Below are positions 54,098 to 62,113 of a stretch of DNA of 64,000 nt, one piece after another. Within the stretch, counting starts at the first letter, position 1; every line of letters starts with the position of its first letter. The stretch comes from an uncultured Rhodospirillales bacterium (GTDB lineage: Bacteria; Pseudomonadota; Alphaproteobacteria; Kiloniellales; Kiloniellaceae). Location: contig CAJXUS010000008.1 of NCBI GenBank assembly GCA_913060675.1, positions 35,727 to 99,726 of the forward strand, written 5' to 3'. Under the pieces are notes generated by a model that had not been told where the DNA came from, searched no databases, and saw nothing but the letters and a program-made list of their open reading frames with translations. A program made the position numbers and the translations under genes.

Positions 54098-54178
54098 CCA
54101 AAAAACAGAGGCGTAATTGTAAGGACAATGCTGTTCGGTGTAACCTTTATAACCACATGATTTTAGAGGACACGCAGC

Positions 54179-54571
54179 ATGGAGAAATTCACCGGTGGTT
54201 GCTCTTGTGGCAACGTGCGTATTGTGGCGGAGGGCCGCCCTTACCGGGTTGGGCTTTGTCACTGCCTAGACTGTCGCAAGCATCATGGCGCCCTTTTTCA
54301 CGCTTCCGCAATATTTCCAGAGGATACCGTGACAATCGAGGGTGAAACACGCGACTACAAGGGGCGATTTTTCTGTCCCCGCTGTGGCTCCTCGGTTTTC
54401 GCCCGCAGCGCAGATGAAATCGAGGTCAACCTGGGATCTCTGGATGCCCCCGACCAACTGATGCCAACCTACGAAAGCTGGACCGACCGTCGCGAAACCT
54501 GGTTGCCACCGTTTCCGCTCGCAAGGCGATACAACCGCGACCGTGATGCCACGGGTCGTTTCGAGGAGTAG
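54179..54571 (+). CDS. GFA family protein (CENP-V/GFA domain)
   Basis: A 130-residue zinc-binding protein. Zinc ligands appear as CSCGN, CHCLDCRKHHGA and FFCPRCGSSVF, in the usual order for the glutathione-dependent formaldehyde-activating (GFA) domain. The name comes from one enzyme that speeds addition of glutathione to formaldehyde; most family members have not been tested. No glutathione-formaldehyde genes are adjacent. No strong ribosome site. Confidence 0.93.
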   Translation: MEKFTGGCSCGNVRIVAEGRPYRVGLCHCLDCRKHHGALFHASAIFPEDTVTIEGETRDYKGRFFCPRCGSSVFARSADEIEVNLGSLDAPDQLMPTYESWTDRRETWLPPFPLARRYNRDRDATGRFEE

Positions 54572-54742
54572 CTCGCAAAGAAGCTCGCCCGCGAAAATGC
54601 TTACCTCCCGGCGCCTGGGCCAAAAGGGATTGGGCATCAGGTCATATGCCTGAGGTAATTTGAAAGGCCGGGACTAAACAGCTCGTACCTTTCTCCCCCC
54701 CAAAACCTTACAGGTTCACGTCTTTCCCTAAAACCTACAGGT

Positions 54743-55159
54743 TCAAGGGCGCACAACCATCACAGATGCATTGCTGTGAGCGGCAAGATACGCGCCATGG
54801 CCAGACCACACATAGTCGGTCACATTTGGCACATGCGTGGCTGCCACCACCAGATCGGCACCGAGATCTTCAACGGCCTTCTCTAGTTCGCGATCCATCT
54901 GAGCGCTAGGATCATGGCTAACCAGCATGTGGCTACCTGTCTTAATCCCCCGCAAATCAGCCTCTTGCGTCGCAAAGGCGGTAAGCTTCTTGGCGTATTC
55001 TTCAGGTGTGTGAGCTAAGGAACTTGGCGTCACAGGGGTTACCCCGATGTAACAGACCTCTGCATCGTATTCACGAGCCAAATTGGCCGCGACACGAAGA
55101 GCCTTATCAAGCTTATCCGCATGGGCAAGGTCGACAGGCACAACTATTTTACTGAACAT
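54743..55159 (-). CDS. Universal stress protein, UspA family
   Basis: A 138-residue protein: MFSKIVVPVDLAHADKLDKALRVA at the start, then LGADLVVAATH and the ATP-binding GxG-x9-S motif as SGHGAYLAAHSNASVMVV. UspA proteins accumulate under stress and bind ATP or AMP. The ATG at 55159 has AGGAGG in front; an ATG at 55183 is in frame but does not match the family. Confidence 0.93.
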   Translation of the reverse strand: MFSKIVVPVDLAHADKLDKALRVAANLAREYDAEVCYIGVTPVTPSSLAHTPEEYAKKLTAFATQEADLRGIKTGSHMLVSHDPSAQMDRELEKAVEDLGADLVVAATHVPNVTDYVWSGHGAYLAAHSNASVMVVRP

Positions 55160-55237
55160 TCTCCCTCCTAATTCCTGCGTCATTGTACTGGAAACAATAA
55201 ACGGTAATTGAAGCGATATATGTTTCCAAGATCATCT

Positions 55238-55265
55238 GCCCGAACGGGCCGAACGAGCCGAACGA
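55238..55265. repeat. 9-bp tandem repeat
   Basis: Units GCCCGAACGG, GCCGAACGA and GCCGAACGA follow each other directly. Confidence 0.75.
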
Positions 55266-55292
55266 GAACAGAAGCAAGCGAGGGCGTTGAAT

Positions 55293-55324
55293 CTTAAGAA
55301 GGTTCTGCCTTAAGAAGGTTCTGC
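55293..55324. repeat. 16-bp perfect tandem duplication
   Basis: CTTAAGAAGGTTCTGC occurs twice with no gap. Confidence 0.9.
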
Positions 55325-55505
55325 GCGAAGCCCTCAACTCTCAGTAGTATTCCACCTTTTGAGGTTGCAAGCAAATTTTCCTAATCAATCAGTACCCTAT
55401 CCGGGGCCGGATCGTCCCTACCCGCTGTTTTCTGCTTTCACAAAGCCGCCAGACCCATTACATATCCTTATTCTTCACTATCCCCAATCAGAACAGGCAC
55501 CACTC

Positions 55506-56045
55506 ATGGCTCAGAAAGCCACCATTTATAAAGTTGAAATTTCCGTTGCCGATATGGATCGTCACTATTACGAGACCCATAATCTGACCGTGGCCAAACA
55601 TCCATCAGAAAAGGATGAACGCTTAATGGTGCGTATGCTTGGCTTTGCGTTAAACGCCCATGAGCAATTGGAATTTACCCGGGGCATTTCAACCGATGAC
55701 GAGCCGGACATCTGGCAGAAAAGCCTGAGTGGCGAGATTGAGTTGTGGGTCGCGTTGGGGCTACCGGGAGAGAAGATTGTGCGTCAATCCTGTGGCAAGG
55801 CCAAAAAGGTGGTTGTCTATAGTTACGGCGGTAGTACCGCAGAGATGTGGTGGGAGAAAATCAAAAACAGCACCACCCGATTTGATAATCTTGAGGTGAC
55901 AAATTTTTCAAAGGCAGACACCAGCGAACTGGGAAAATTGGCCAGTCGCTCTATGAAGCTGCAGGTTAATATTCAAGACGGCGATGTCATGGTCAGTGAT
56001 GGCGACACGATCGTTCACGTTACCCCGGAAAAATGGAAGACTTAG
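55506..56045 (+). CDS. YaeQ family protein
   Basis: A 179-residue protein of the YaeQ family: ATIYKVEISVADMDRHYYETHNLTVAKHPSEKDERLMVRMLGF, then ISTDDEPDIWQKSLSGEIELWVALGLP and a PD-(D/E)xK-like core (DEPD ... EIELWVALG). YaeQ has a nuclease-like fold and was once linked to haemolysin transcription as an RfaH suppressor; its activity is unknown. The ATG at 55506 fits the family; upstream codons in frame do not. Confidence 0.93.
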   Translation: MAQKATIYKVEISVADMDRHYYETHNLTVAKHPSEKDERLMVRMLGFALNAHEQLEFTRGISTDDEPDIWQKSLSGEIELWVALGLPGEKIVRQSCGKAKKVVVYSYGGSTAEMWWEKIKNSTTRFDNLEVTNFSKADTSELGKLASRSMKLQVNIQDGDVMVSDGDTIVHVTPEKWKT

Positions 56046-56125
56046 CCAGCTGGAAAAATTCTGATCCCAAAACGTAAAGATTACCGGCGTATCTTTATCT
56101 GGGTAATATGATGTCATTTGACACC

Positions 56126-56152
56126 TTGGTGGTTAAGGTTGGCAGCGCATAA
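56126..56152 (+). pseudogene. Very short marR 3'-end remnant
   Basis: TTG GTG GTT AAG GTT GGC AGC GCA TAA (LVVKVGSA, stop) matches the last codons of the marR remnant at 53946-54059 with three base changes in 24. Too short to be decisive alone, but it lies in the same block. Confidence 0.5.
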
Positions 56153-56163
56153 AAAGCTATAAT

Positions 56164-56189
56164 AAAAAAACAGAGGGCCGAAGCCCCCC
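56164..56189 (-). terminator. Terminator of the cupin gene (minus strand)
   Basis: GGGGGGC, UUCG loop and GCCCTCT (56172-56189) followed on the minus strand by GTTTTTTT. It is 33 bases after the stop of the cupin gene at 56222. Confidence 0.8.
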
Positions 56190-56221
56190 GTTTCAATACT
56201 CATCCAACACCCGAAGGAGTT

Positions 56222-56731
56222 TTACTGTCCAACGGGGTGAAAATCGAAATTACCATCTGCGTGAAAGTAAAACTCACACGGCGTATCTGAAACACACGCC
56301 GTTGTATGAACGGACCCCGCCGGGACATACCAATAAGACCCCGGCGTCATTTGTGGTGGATTGTTCTCGCCGTCAAAAGGGTTGGTCATAACGCCTTTAA
56401 TAACCACGCCATGATAAGCACCAGTATGCGTATGAGACGGGGTAATGAAGTTCGCCGGGAACTTGCCAAAAGTCCCGTGCGCCCCCTTTGTTTTATCCCC
56501 ATAGGCCACTGCCATTTGAATGGCCGGATTGATATGCTCAAACGTCAGCGTTTCCACAGTCCTGACCACTTCTGTTTCCGGTGAAAATGCAGAACCAGCA
56601 TAACTCTCGGAAGCAAGAGCCCCTACTGCAATAAGTCCAGCAACACTTGCCAGCGTGATCACGCGCAAATTTTTTCGGGCCGTGGTTCTTGCGAATTCAA
56701 CTTTTAGCGTTGATAGTTTTTGTAAAAACAT
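56222..56731 (-). CDS. Exported cupin-domain protein (DUF4437-like)
   Basis: A 169-residue protein. Basic N-terminus, then a hydrophobic segment (ITLASVAGLIAVGALASESYA) that is a signal peptide or anchor. The rest is a beta-barrel cupin: AHGTFGKFPANFITPSHTHTGAYHGVVIKGVMTNPF with the metal-binding HxH, then GSYWYVPAGSVHTTACVS. DUF4437 resembles it most. Possible sensor or enzyme for a small periplasmic molecule; unknown. Divergent from the AraC regulator at 56923, which likely controls it. Confidence 0.82.
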   Translation of the reverse strand: MFLQKLSTLKVEFARTTARKNLRVITLASVAGLIAVGALASESYAGSAFSPETEVVRTVETLTFEHINPAIQMAVAYGDKTKGAHGTFGKFPANFITPSHTHTGAYHGVVIKGVMTNPFDGENNPPQMTPGSYWYVPAGSVHTTACVSDTPCEFYFHADGNFDFHPVGQ

Positions 56732-56922
56732 TTCTCATTCCAATTCAGTCAATTCAATTATCGCCACAACAGGCATGAGAAACTCTAGTCCGTAACTTCC
56801 ATACGATGAATGTCACAACGTCCACAAAACAAAACCGTTCGTCTAAAACACCATAATCTTGATGGATTAATTGAGAACACCCGCTATCCTGAACGTAAGG
56901 TTATGAACGGAGCTCTTATCAA

Positions 56923-57828
56923 ATGGATGATCTATTAAGCGATATATTTCGACGTCTGGAACTCAAGAGCTGCGTTTATTTCAGCAGGGATTTCTGGTCG
57001 CCCTGGGCAATGGAAATAGACGTGACAGGCATCGCCCAATTCCATGTCGTGACCCGTGGTACTTGTGTGCTTGAGTTTAACGGCCAAGTTTACGAAGCGG
57101 TAACAGGCGACGTGTTCCTTCTCCCCAGAGGCGGCGGCCATATCCTCGCCGACAAACCAAACCGCAACGCCCGCCCCGGTGGTGAGGTGATGCAATCCTT
57201 TCAAAGTGACACCCCCCTTTTTGCTACTGGGGAGGTCGCAACCCAACTCATCTGCGGGCACTTTGAATATCGTAATGAACTAAAGCACCCCATAACGGAA
57301 CAGCTCCCCCCCGTTATTCATATTCGGGCGTTTGAAAATGCAGCTCCCGGCACGATCAGCTCTATCCTCCCCATGCTTGTGAGGGAAATGAACACACCAC
57401 AACCGGGCATGACCACTGTTGTCGAAAGACTGGCAGAGGTTCTTCTTGTCCAGGTCTTGCGGAGTTATCTGAGAGAGCAAAAACACCCAACGGGCTTTCT
57501 TGCTGCCTTAACAGATCCCCGGCTGACAAAAGCGATCAAGACCATGCACGAACGCATTGACGACGACCTCTCGCTGGATGAACTTGCCCAGGTTGCAGGC
57601 ATGTCCCGGTCTTCCTTTGCGGCGCAATTTAAATCCGTCACAGGCATTTCCCCCGGTGGCTACCTCACCCAGTGGCGCATGTTCCACGCTTGCGAGCTTT
57701 TACGCGTCGAGAAATTGCCTGTGGTAGAGGTCGCTGTGCGTGTTGGCTACGAATCAGAAATATCATTCAGCCGGGCTTTCAAGAGATCACTTGAAATAAC
57801 ACCCGCAGAATATCGCAGGGCACATTAA
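56923..57828 (+). CDS. AraC family regulator with N-terminal cupin (second paralogue)
   Basis: A 301-residue regulator with the same layout as the one at 49268: start MDDLLSDIFRRLELKSCVYF, cupin segments GDVFLLPRGGGHIL and QLICGHFEY, and HTH pair LDELAQVAGMSRSSFAAQFKSVTG, then VVEVAVRVGYESEISFSRAFKRS. It is divergent from the exported cupin gene, as its paralogue is divergent from DUF4142-cupredoxin. GGAG lies ten bases upstream. A short marR-like tail follows directly after its stop. Confidence 0.94.
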   Translation: MDDLLSDIFRRLELKSCVYFSRDFWSPWAMEIDVTGIAQFHVVTRGTCVLEFNGQVYEAVTGDVFLLPRGGGHILADKPNRNARPGGEVMQSFQSDTPLFATGEVATQLICGHFEYRNELKHPITEQLPPVIHIRAFENAAPGTISSILPMLVREMNTPQPGMTTVVERLAEVLLVQVLRSYLREQKHPTGFLAALTDPRLTKAIKTMHERIDDDLSLDELAQVAGMSRSSFAAQFKSVTGISPGGYLTQWRMFHACELLRVEKLPVVEVAVRVGYESEISFSRAFKRSLEITPAEYRRAH

Positions 57829-57856
57829 AGCCAAAGAAGACATGCGGAACGGTTTA
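57827..57856 (+). pseudogene. Possible third marR remnant
   Basis: Directly on the stop codon of the second AraC gene begins AAAGCCAAAGAAGACATGCG; 12 bases (AAAGAAGACATG) are identical to the remnant at 53946. In frame it reads KAKEDMRNGL against KTKEDMLGGL. Short, so uncertain. Confidence 0.4.
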
Positions 57857-58013
57857 CCCCAGAGTAAGCACAATCCTCAAACCCACGAAGGGAGCGAGGA
57901 CTGAAAGAATTTCTAAAAGAATTGAATTTCGGTATATGATCGAAGACACGTCCCTGCTGCGCACAATACGACTATCGCGCCCACACCCTGACTACATCAT
58001 GACGACACCCCAA

Positions 58014-58400
58014 CTAAAGCGGTTCATCCAGACCGTTTGGCAGAGAAATCCAAAGAACGAGTTGAGAGTCTGGCGAATGACGCGAGAGATGGCCTTTGCC
58101 ATGGGTGTCTTCGACGAGAGCAAATTCGCCCGCAGCAACCTTCCGCACCTCACCGTCACTGGTCTCGTACTCTACAGCGCCATCCAGTCTCACTGTTAGC
58201 TCTCGACCAGGTACCGTGTGCCATTCGACCTGGCGCATGCCCGCCGGGATGCGGGTAAAGCGGACGCGCGAAGCCGGGTAACTGGCGGAAACATCAAACG
58301 GTGTGGCGTCGGGGTGGACCGCCACTTTCCCCGTCGGTATTTCGACCTCATCGAAATGCGATTCCCCATCCGACGTGGCATATATGCGTAAGCACTTCAC
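58014..58400 (-). CDS. Cytoplasmic cupin-domain protein
   Basis: A 128-residue single-domain cupin: MRQVEWHTVPGRELTVRLDGAVEYETSDGEVRKVAAGEFALVEDTHGKGHLSRH with the two cupin motifs (G-x5-H... and G-x3-H-type). It has no signal peptide. It starts with GTG, with GGAGACC before it at proper distance. Function unknown; many such cupins bind a small metabolite. It lies at the border to the accessory region. Confidence 0.82.
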   Translation of the reverse strand: MKCLRIYATSDGESHFDEVEIPTGKVAVHPDATPFDVSASYPASRVRFTRIPAGMRQVEWHTVPGRELTVRLDGAVEYETSDGEVRKVAAGEFALVEDTHGKGHLSRHSPDSQLVLWISLPNGLDEPL

Positions 58401-58518
58401 TGTGCGGTCTCCTTCAGGCTTACCATGTTGAAACGATGTGCACTAACCATTGTCTAGTAGCAGAGCGATACCGTTGTATTGGCGAATGAGTCCGCCTTGG
58501 ATTGTTTCCGGCTGATCT

Positions 58519-58538
58519 GTGCCATTAGCGGTCATTTA
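58519..58538 (+). repeat. Dispersed repeat R1
   Basis: GTGCCATTAGCGGTCATTTA with the left arm TTTCCGGCTGATCT (58505-58518). First of six same-strand copies of one element in the last 6 kb. Confidence 0.8.
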
Positions 58539-58602
58539 TGTAATTTATCTTAGCAGTTAAAAAGTTAGATGCTTTCCCCTTTCTTAGGACGAATAGAAAA
58601 TA

Positions 58603-58827
58603 ATGAACCTAGATCACCTAAGGCAAAACAAACGCAACGGGTTGCCAAATGTTGCTATTGAGAAGTCAATAAACAGTGAAAAAATTAGCGAGAATATCGC
58701 GGCGTGGAAAGGTGTTCTAGCTCTCTTAATTATTGTGGGCGGCGTAGTCGTTGCTTACACATATCTTCCTAGTTGGGGTGTTATGACTAAAAGGGCGGAA
58801 TTCCCTGAACGAGCTATAGTATCTTAA
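58603..58827 (+). CDS. Small membrane protein of unknown function
   Basis: A 74-residue protein with one membrane helix (WKGVLALLIIVGGVVVAYTYLPSW, residues 35-58). The N-terminal part is basic and hydrophilic. No family recognised. A TTAGGA lies 13 bases before the ATG, a weak ribosome site. It stands alone between R1 and the DUF2786-like gene. Confidence 0.5.
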   Translation: MNLDHLRQNKRNGLPNVAIEKSINSEKISENIAAWKGVLALLIIVGGVVVAYTYLPSWGVMTKRAEFPERAIVS

Positions 58828-58957
58828 TACTACACACTTAATTTGTATTTTTACTTCAAATTACTTCGCGACAGAAGTGTTAGATTATTGAAATTTATAG
58901 ATAATATTTCCCCCATATTTTCATATTTTAACTACCCTCATTTCAAGCCGTTACAGT

Positions 58958-59395
58958 TCAGCCGATCTGGTGTAGCTCCTCGACTTCACTGGCATCGGAC
59001 ACATCATTAAAAATTTCATCTCTGATAATGCGCTCTGTTGTTCTAGCTAAATAATCAGTAAGGACTGTGTTCAATTCCTTATACTCTAGCCACAAAACCT
59101 CATTAACAAAAAGTTCTGGTACTTTTAGCATAACAGTGGTCTGGCGTTGCCTGGGACGGCGATAAGGTTGAAGTTCATATCGCCGGCAAAGGGCAATAAA
59201 CAATTGCCTTGACCATTGATCAGCTAACGAAAATTTTACTTCAACAGGCTTTGCGCTTTTCTGGGCCGTAGCAAGCTTCTCTTTTATACGTCCGATCGCT
59301 GCAGCGGCAGCTCCGCGCTCACCATCTGTACCAGCACCTGCAAAAAGTCGTTCGATTTTCCTTAATTTCTCCCGGAGTTCTTTTTCTTCAATCAT
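58958..59395 (-). CDS. Hypothetical protein with DUF2786-like N-terminus
   Basis: A 145-residue protein. ELREKLRKIERLFAGAGTDGERGAAAAAIGRIKEKLA resembles the DUF2786 helical domain seen at the start of phage and plasmid proteins (tolA-like, with repeated Ala). The C-terminal half (LADQWSRQLFIALCRRYELQPYRRPRQRQTTVMLKVP) is basic and could bind nucleic acid. The ATG at 59395 is used because AGGAAG lies in front of it; the in-frame ATG at 59503 lies within repeat R2. Function unknown. Confidence 0.65.
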   Translation of the reverse strand: MIEEKELREKLRKIERLFAGAGTDGERGAAAAAIGRIKEKLATAQKSAKPVEVKFSLADQWSRQLFIALCRRYELQPYRRPRQRQTTVMLKVPELFVNEVLWLEYKELNTVLTDYLARTTERIIRDEIFNDVSDASEVEELHQIG

Positions 59396-59483
59396 ATTTC
59401 TTCCTGAAATAAAGGTAGACAAATAAGACGCTAAATATATTTTCTTAAGGCTTGTTGATCCACATTTTTCGAACTGTGGGTGT

Positions 59484-59503
59484 GTGCCAGAAGCTGACAT
59501 CAA
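59484..59503 (+). repeat. Dispersed repeat R2
   Basis: GTGCCAGAAGCTGACATCAA, lacking a clear left arm. It lies upstream of the DUF2786-like gene on the other strand. Confidence 0.6.
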
Positions 59504-59559
59504 TTAGGCTTAAGTATAAGCCATCCGTCACAAGGGGCACTCAAACTGTTCCTTGATTT

Positions 59560-60318
59560 TTAAAAAATCCAAAATAATTTTTTCTTTTTAACCCATCGAG
59601 CTTTTGTGATGACCATATATGAGATTAATTCATCCTTAGTCGTGCGATAGATACCAATGGCATCCAGCTCCTTCGCCATGATAGCTGTATAATGCCCGGC
59701 ATCTTCTTCTGTTGCATCGCTAAGATGAGCCGCGAGGCCCAGGAATTTATGCTCTTCACCAAACTCTCTTATTCTTCGAGATGCGGACCTTACTTTTTCC
59801 TCATCGAGGTAATTCGCCCATGCCCACATCCATGTATTAGATTTTCTTGAATAGGTGCCAACAAAATGGATTTCGGCTTCCACTTGGGGCTCTCCTTCGT
59901 GAGAGAACGTTATTATGCCGGTTTCCTGATCAAGGTCCCATCGTTCATGATCTCCGACTTTAAATTTGCTTAAGAATTTCTCTTGCCGCCTTTGAAATAA
60001 TTGACAACAGGAAGAAACCAGCTCATTCCATTCTTGATCATCCTGAATCCAGTTGCGTGCGCGGGTGTCTTCATAACAATGAGCGCAAATTACAGCGATG
60101 TCTGAGATTGCTTCAGATTTTTCATTCCATTCCCCCTCTACCTGCCGAGTTGTTTCGCATTTATCGCACCAGGCGTCTGGATATAAGTCATCTGGGTCGT
60201 CAGGTTCATACCCGCAGTTGAAACCCAGATGTTCTCCACTAATGAGATGCTGGCAAACAAATGTTGCCCTAGTCTTTCCATGAGTGCCACACTCTATTGT
60301 TTTATCTGAATCACTCAT
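59560..60318 (-). CDS. DUF6882-like protein with N-terminal Cys-rich region
   Basis: A 252-residue protein. The first 90 residues have several CxxC-like pairs (ECGTHGKTRATFVCQH, WCDKCET, ICAHCYED), a possible zinc finger. The remainder (WDLDQETGIITFSHEGEPQVEAEIHFVGTYSRKSNTWMWAWANY) matches the DUF6882 pattern with its Trp-rich WMWAWAN. Function unknown. The ATG at 60318 is used; an upstream TTG opens the frame. Repeat R3 is 70 bases upstream. Confidence 0.72.
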   Translation of the reverse strand: MSDSDKTIECGTHGKTRATFVCQHLISGEHLGFNCGYEPDDPDDLYPDAWCDKCETTRQVEGEWNEKSEAISDIAVICAHCYEDTRARNWIQDDQEWNELVSSCCQLFQRRQEKFLSKFKVGDHERWDLDQETGIITFSHEGEPQVEAEIHFVGTYSRKSNTWMWAWANYLDEEKVRSASRRIREFGEEHKFLGLAAHLSDATEEDAGHYTAIMAKELDAIGIYRTTKDELISYMVITKARWVKKKKLFWIF

Positions 60319-60387
60319 GGGCAAATGTACCTGTCTATAATGTTAGTATGCTTATAGTGCTCGCTTTGGGGCGTTTCCAGCCGATGT

Positions 60388-60407
60388 GTGCCAGAAGCGG
60401 AAGTGAC
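60388..60407 (+). repeat. Dispersed repeat R3
   Basis: GTGCCAGAAGCGGAAGTGAC with left arm GTTTCCAGCCGATGT (60373-60387). Confidence 0.78.
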
Positions 60408-60516
60408 GGTCCAATCGTTAAGCTATAATTTTTGAATTTAAATTATAAGGAGTTCCATGAATGGCAAGATGAGTTTTATAGGAAATAATACTTAGTTAAA
60501 CTGAAGCAGTTAAGTT

Positions 60517-60530
60517 GGCTCTGTTGCAAA
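60517..60530. mobile_element. IS6-family-like terminal inverted repeat, orphan
   Basis: GGCTCTGTTGCAAA is the end sequence typical of IS6-family elements (IS6100/IS26 type). No transposase gene and no second, inverted end is seen in the window. It is either the remnant of a deleted element or chance. Confidence 0.4.
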
Positions 60531-60606
60531 AAATTCACTCAGAGTTACTCTTCAATGGCCATTTTACTCTTCTCCAGTGGTCAAAGTCGCAAGAATAAAT
60601 CTCCAC

Positions 60607-61410
60607 TCAAAGGCAATCTGGAACAAGTGGAGGGAGGTCTATCGGTTTACTATTAGCGTCGTGGGTATTTTTTTTGAATTTCTGGGCGCTCAATTTAAGA
60701 TTTATTTCAATAATATTTTCAAGAAATGGCAGTGTGTCTTCTAAGCATTTTCTTATTGTATAATTTGTATCAATATTAAAATGCATGAGATCAGAATGGC
60801 CAGAAGCACGGAAAATTTCTGTTAGAAACGCCAGAGCTTTTGGTATCCTGTTCCTAAAACGCCATATTTCAATCGAATCAAAAAAAATGCCATGTATTAC
60901 CTGTTTCTCCCAATCCTCACCAAGCTGATAAAATTCGTCAGAATTTATTATAAAAGTATTTAATACTTCTGGGTGATCTTGCGGATGTTTGATAAGCCAT
61001 GCTTCGGCTAGGAGCCTCGACGGAGTAATATTCAAAAAAATATGTCGCTGCCCCTCGAATTGCCTAATTTGAATTAAAGGAAAAGTGATGCCCTCATAAT
61101 CATCGGCAAACGGAATATCCGTAGTCATGAAAACTGGTCTGGGCATAGAGATTTCGCTTGAATTCATCCCGGCAGAACGAGCCCCGCGATAAATTGACTT
61201 AATAAACAGTTCCCAATCCGGGAGCTGATTATTGTTTTTATTGTAGTTACTATATTCTTTAAGCAGGCTTTCTACTGTGTAATATTCAGTATTAGGATAT
61301 CCTATTTGATCATCTGCTTTTCTTTGGGCCTGGACAGAAAAAGATAAAGTACAAAACAGAAATGCAAAAACAACGAACAGCATTTTTTTCTTTTTAAAAA
61401 TGTTTGTCAT
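60607..61410 (-). CDS. Secreted protein of unknown function
   Basis: A 267-residue protein with a clear Sec signal peptide (KKKMLFVVFAFLFCTLSFSVQAQ, cleavage after about residue 29). The mature part is mixed alpha/beta with no recognised family; it contains one pair of Cys near the end. The base composition is more AT-rich than the core genes. It lies in the accessory segment between R3 and R4. Confidence 0.65.
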   Translation of the reverse strand: MTNIFKKKKMLFVVFAFLFCTLSFSVQAQRKADDQIGYPNTEYYTVESLLKEYSNYNKNNNQLPDWELFIKSIYRGARSAGMNSSEISMPRPVFMTTDIPFADDYEGITFPLIQIRQFEGQRHIFLNITPSRLLAEAWLIKHPQDHPEVLNTFIINSDEFYQLGEDWEKQVIHGIFFDSIEIWRFRNRIPKALAFLTEIFRASGHSDLMHFNIDTNYTIRKCLEDTLPFLENIIEINLKLSAQKFKKNTHDANSKPIDLPPLVPDCL

Positions 61411-61547
61411 TAAGAATTTCTACCTTCGAGCACATCATGTGGTTTACTAGGATCTTATCTAAAGGACTGTTTTATAGAGCCTTTAGGTGGTAAGTTTTCA
61501 TAACTTTCAGCCTTGTATGGGCTCAATAATAATTTGAAAAGCATCCT

Positions 61548-61913
61548 ATGATAATAATTAACGAAGAATACGTCGAGGAAAAGAGGCAGCGCGCAGCAGA
61601 AGTGGCTCGTGGCATGATTGATGGCTCGGTGCATTACCTAGAAGGTGCAATTGAATTATCAACGCTCAGATTCGAAGTTGGCCTTTCTGAAGATGATAAG
61701 GACTTTTTAGCTTTTACTGTTGTGTCTTCTGAAGTCGATAACCTTCCCATTGGTGCACCTAGGCAATATTGGTCTCAAGAAGCACTAGATCGACATGAAC
61801 CTGAAGTCCAAAAATCTATTAAATGGGCAAAAAAAGTATCTTTTACCGAGTGTAAATCAATTGCTCTCCGGTTTAAGCTGCTTGGCTCCGGTTCCAACCG
61901 ATATGTGCCATAA
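61548..61913 (+). CDS. DUF2489-like protein, ending in a repeat
   Basis: A 121-residue protein. EVARGMIDGSVHYLEGAIELSTLR and FTVVSSEVDNLPIGAPRQYWSQEAL resemble DUF2489 (the conserved D-LP-G-R-W pattern). Function unknown. Its last codons (SNRYVP and stop) are supplied by repeat R4, which suggests that insertion of the repeat set the present C-terminus. No clear ribosome site. Confidence 0.65.
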   Translation: MIIINEEYVEEKRQRAAEVARGMIDGSVHYLEGAIELSTLRFEVGLSEDDKDFLAFTVVSSEVDNLPIGAPRQYWSQEALDRHEPEVQKSIKWAKKVSFTECKSIALRFKLLGSGSNRYVP

Positions 61914-61924
61914 GCGGTCATTTA
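61905..61924 (+). repeat. Dispersed repeat R4
   Basis: GTGCCATAAGCGGTCATTTA with left arm GGTTCCAACCGATAT (61890-61904). It overlaps the 3' end of the DUF2489-like gene and gives it its stop codon. Confidence 0.82.
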
Positions 61925-62113
61925 AACCATCAGATCTATCTTGCCCTGATTTGAATTAGCTTAAATCTCTTTTCTGGTTATCATTCCGCGTACTAAGCAG
62001 ACCAAGCTACCCTAGCGATGCTCCGTTGCTTGCGGCGGGGTTCTTCACTTAAGATAGTCTTTTTGCAGTTTTTATATCGAACGGGTGCCACTTCACATTT
62101 TGATTACAGATAT

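Larger units (their letters stand above)
53846..54178. other. Intergenic region with marR remnant and tandem repeats
   Basis: No intact gene. It contains a 114-base duplicate of the marR 3' end (53946-54059) and directly after it an 11-bp tandem repeat GAAAACAAACA (54068-54078, 54079-54089) that goes on into another partial unit. Confidence 0.75.
55160..55505. other. Intergenic region with two tandem repeats
   Basis: No gene. Between the divergent uspA-like and yaeQ-like genes lie three copies of GCCGAACG(A/G) around 55238-55265, and a perfect tandem duplication of CTTAAGAAGGTTCTGC at 55293-55308 and 55309-55324. Confidence 0.7.
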
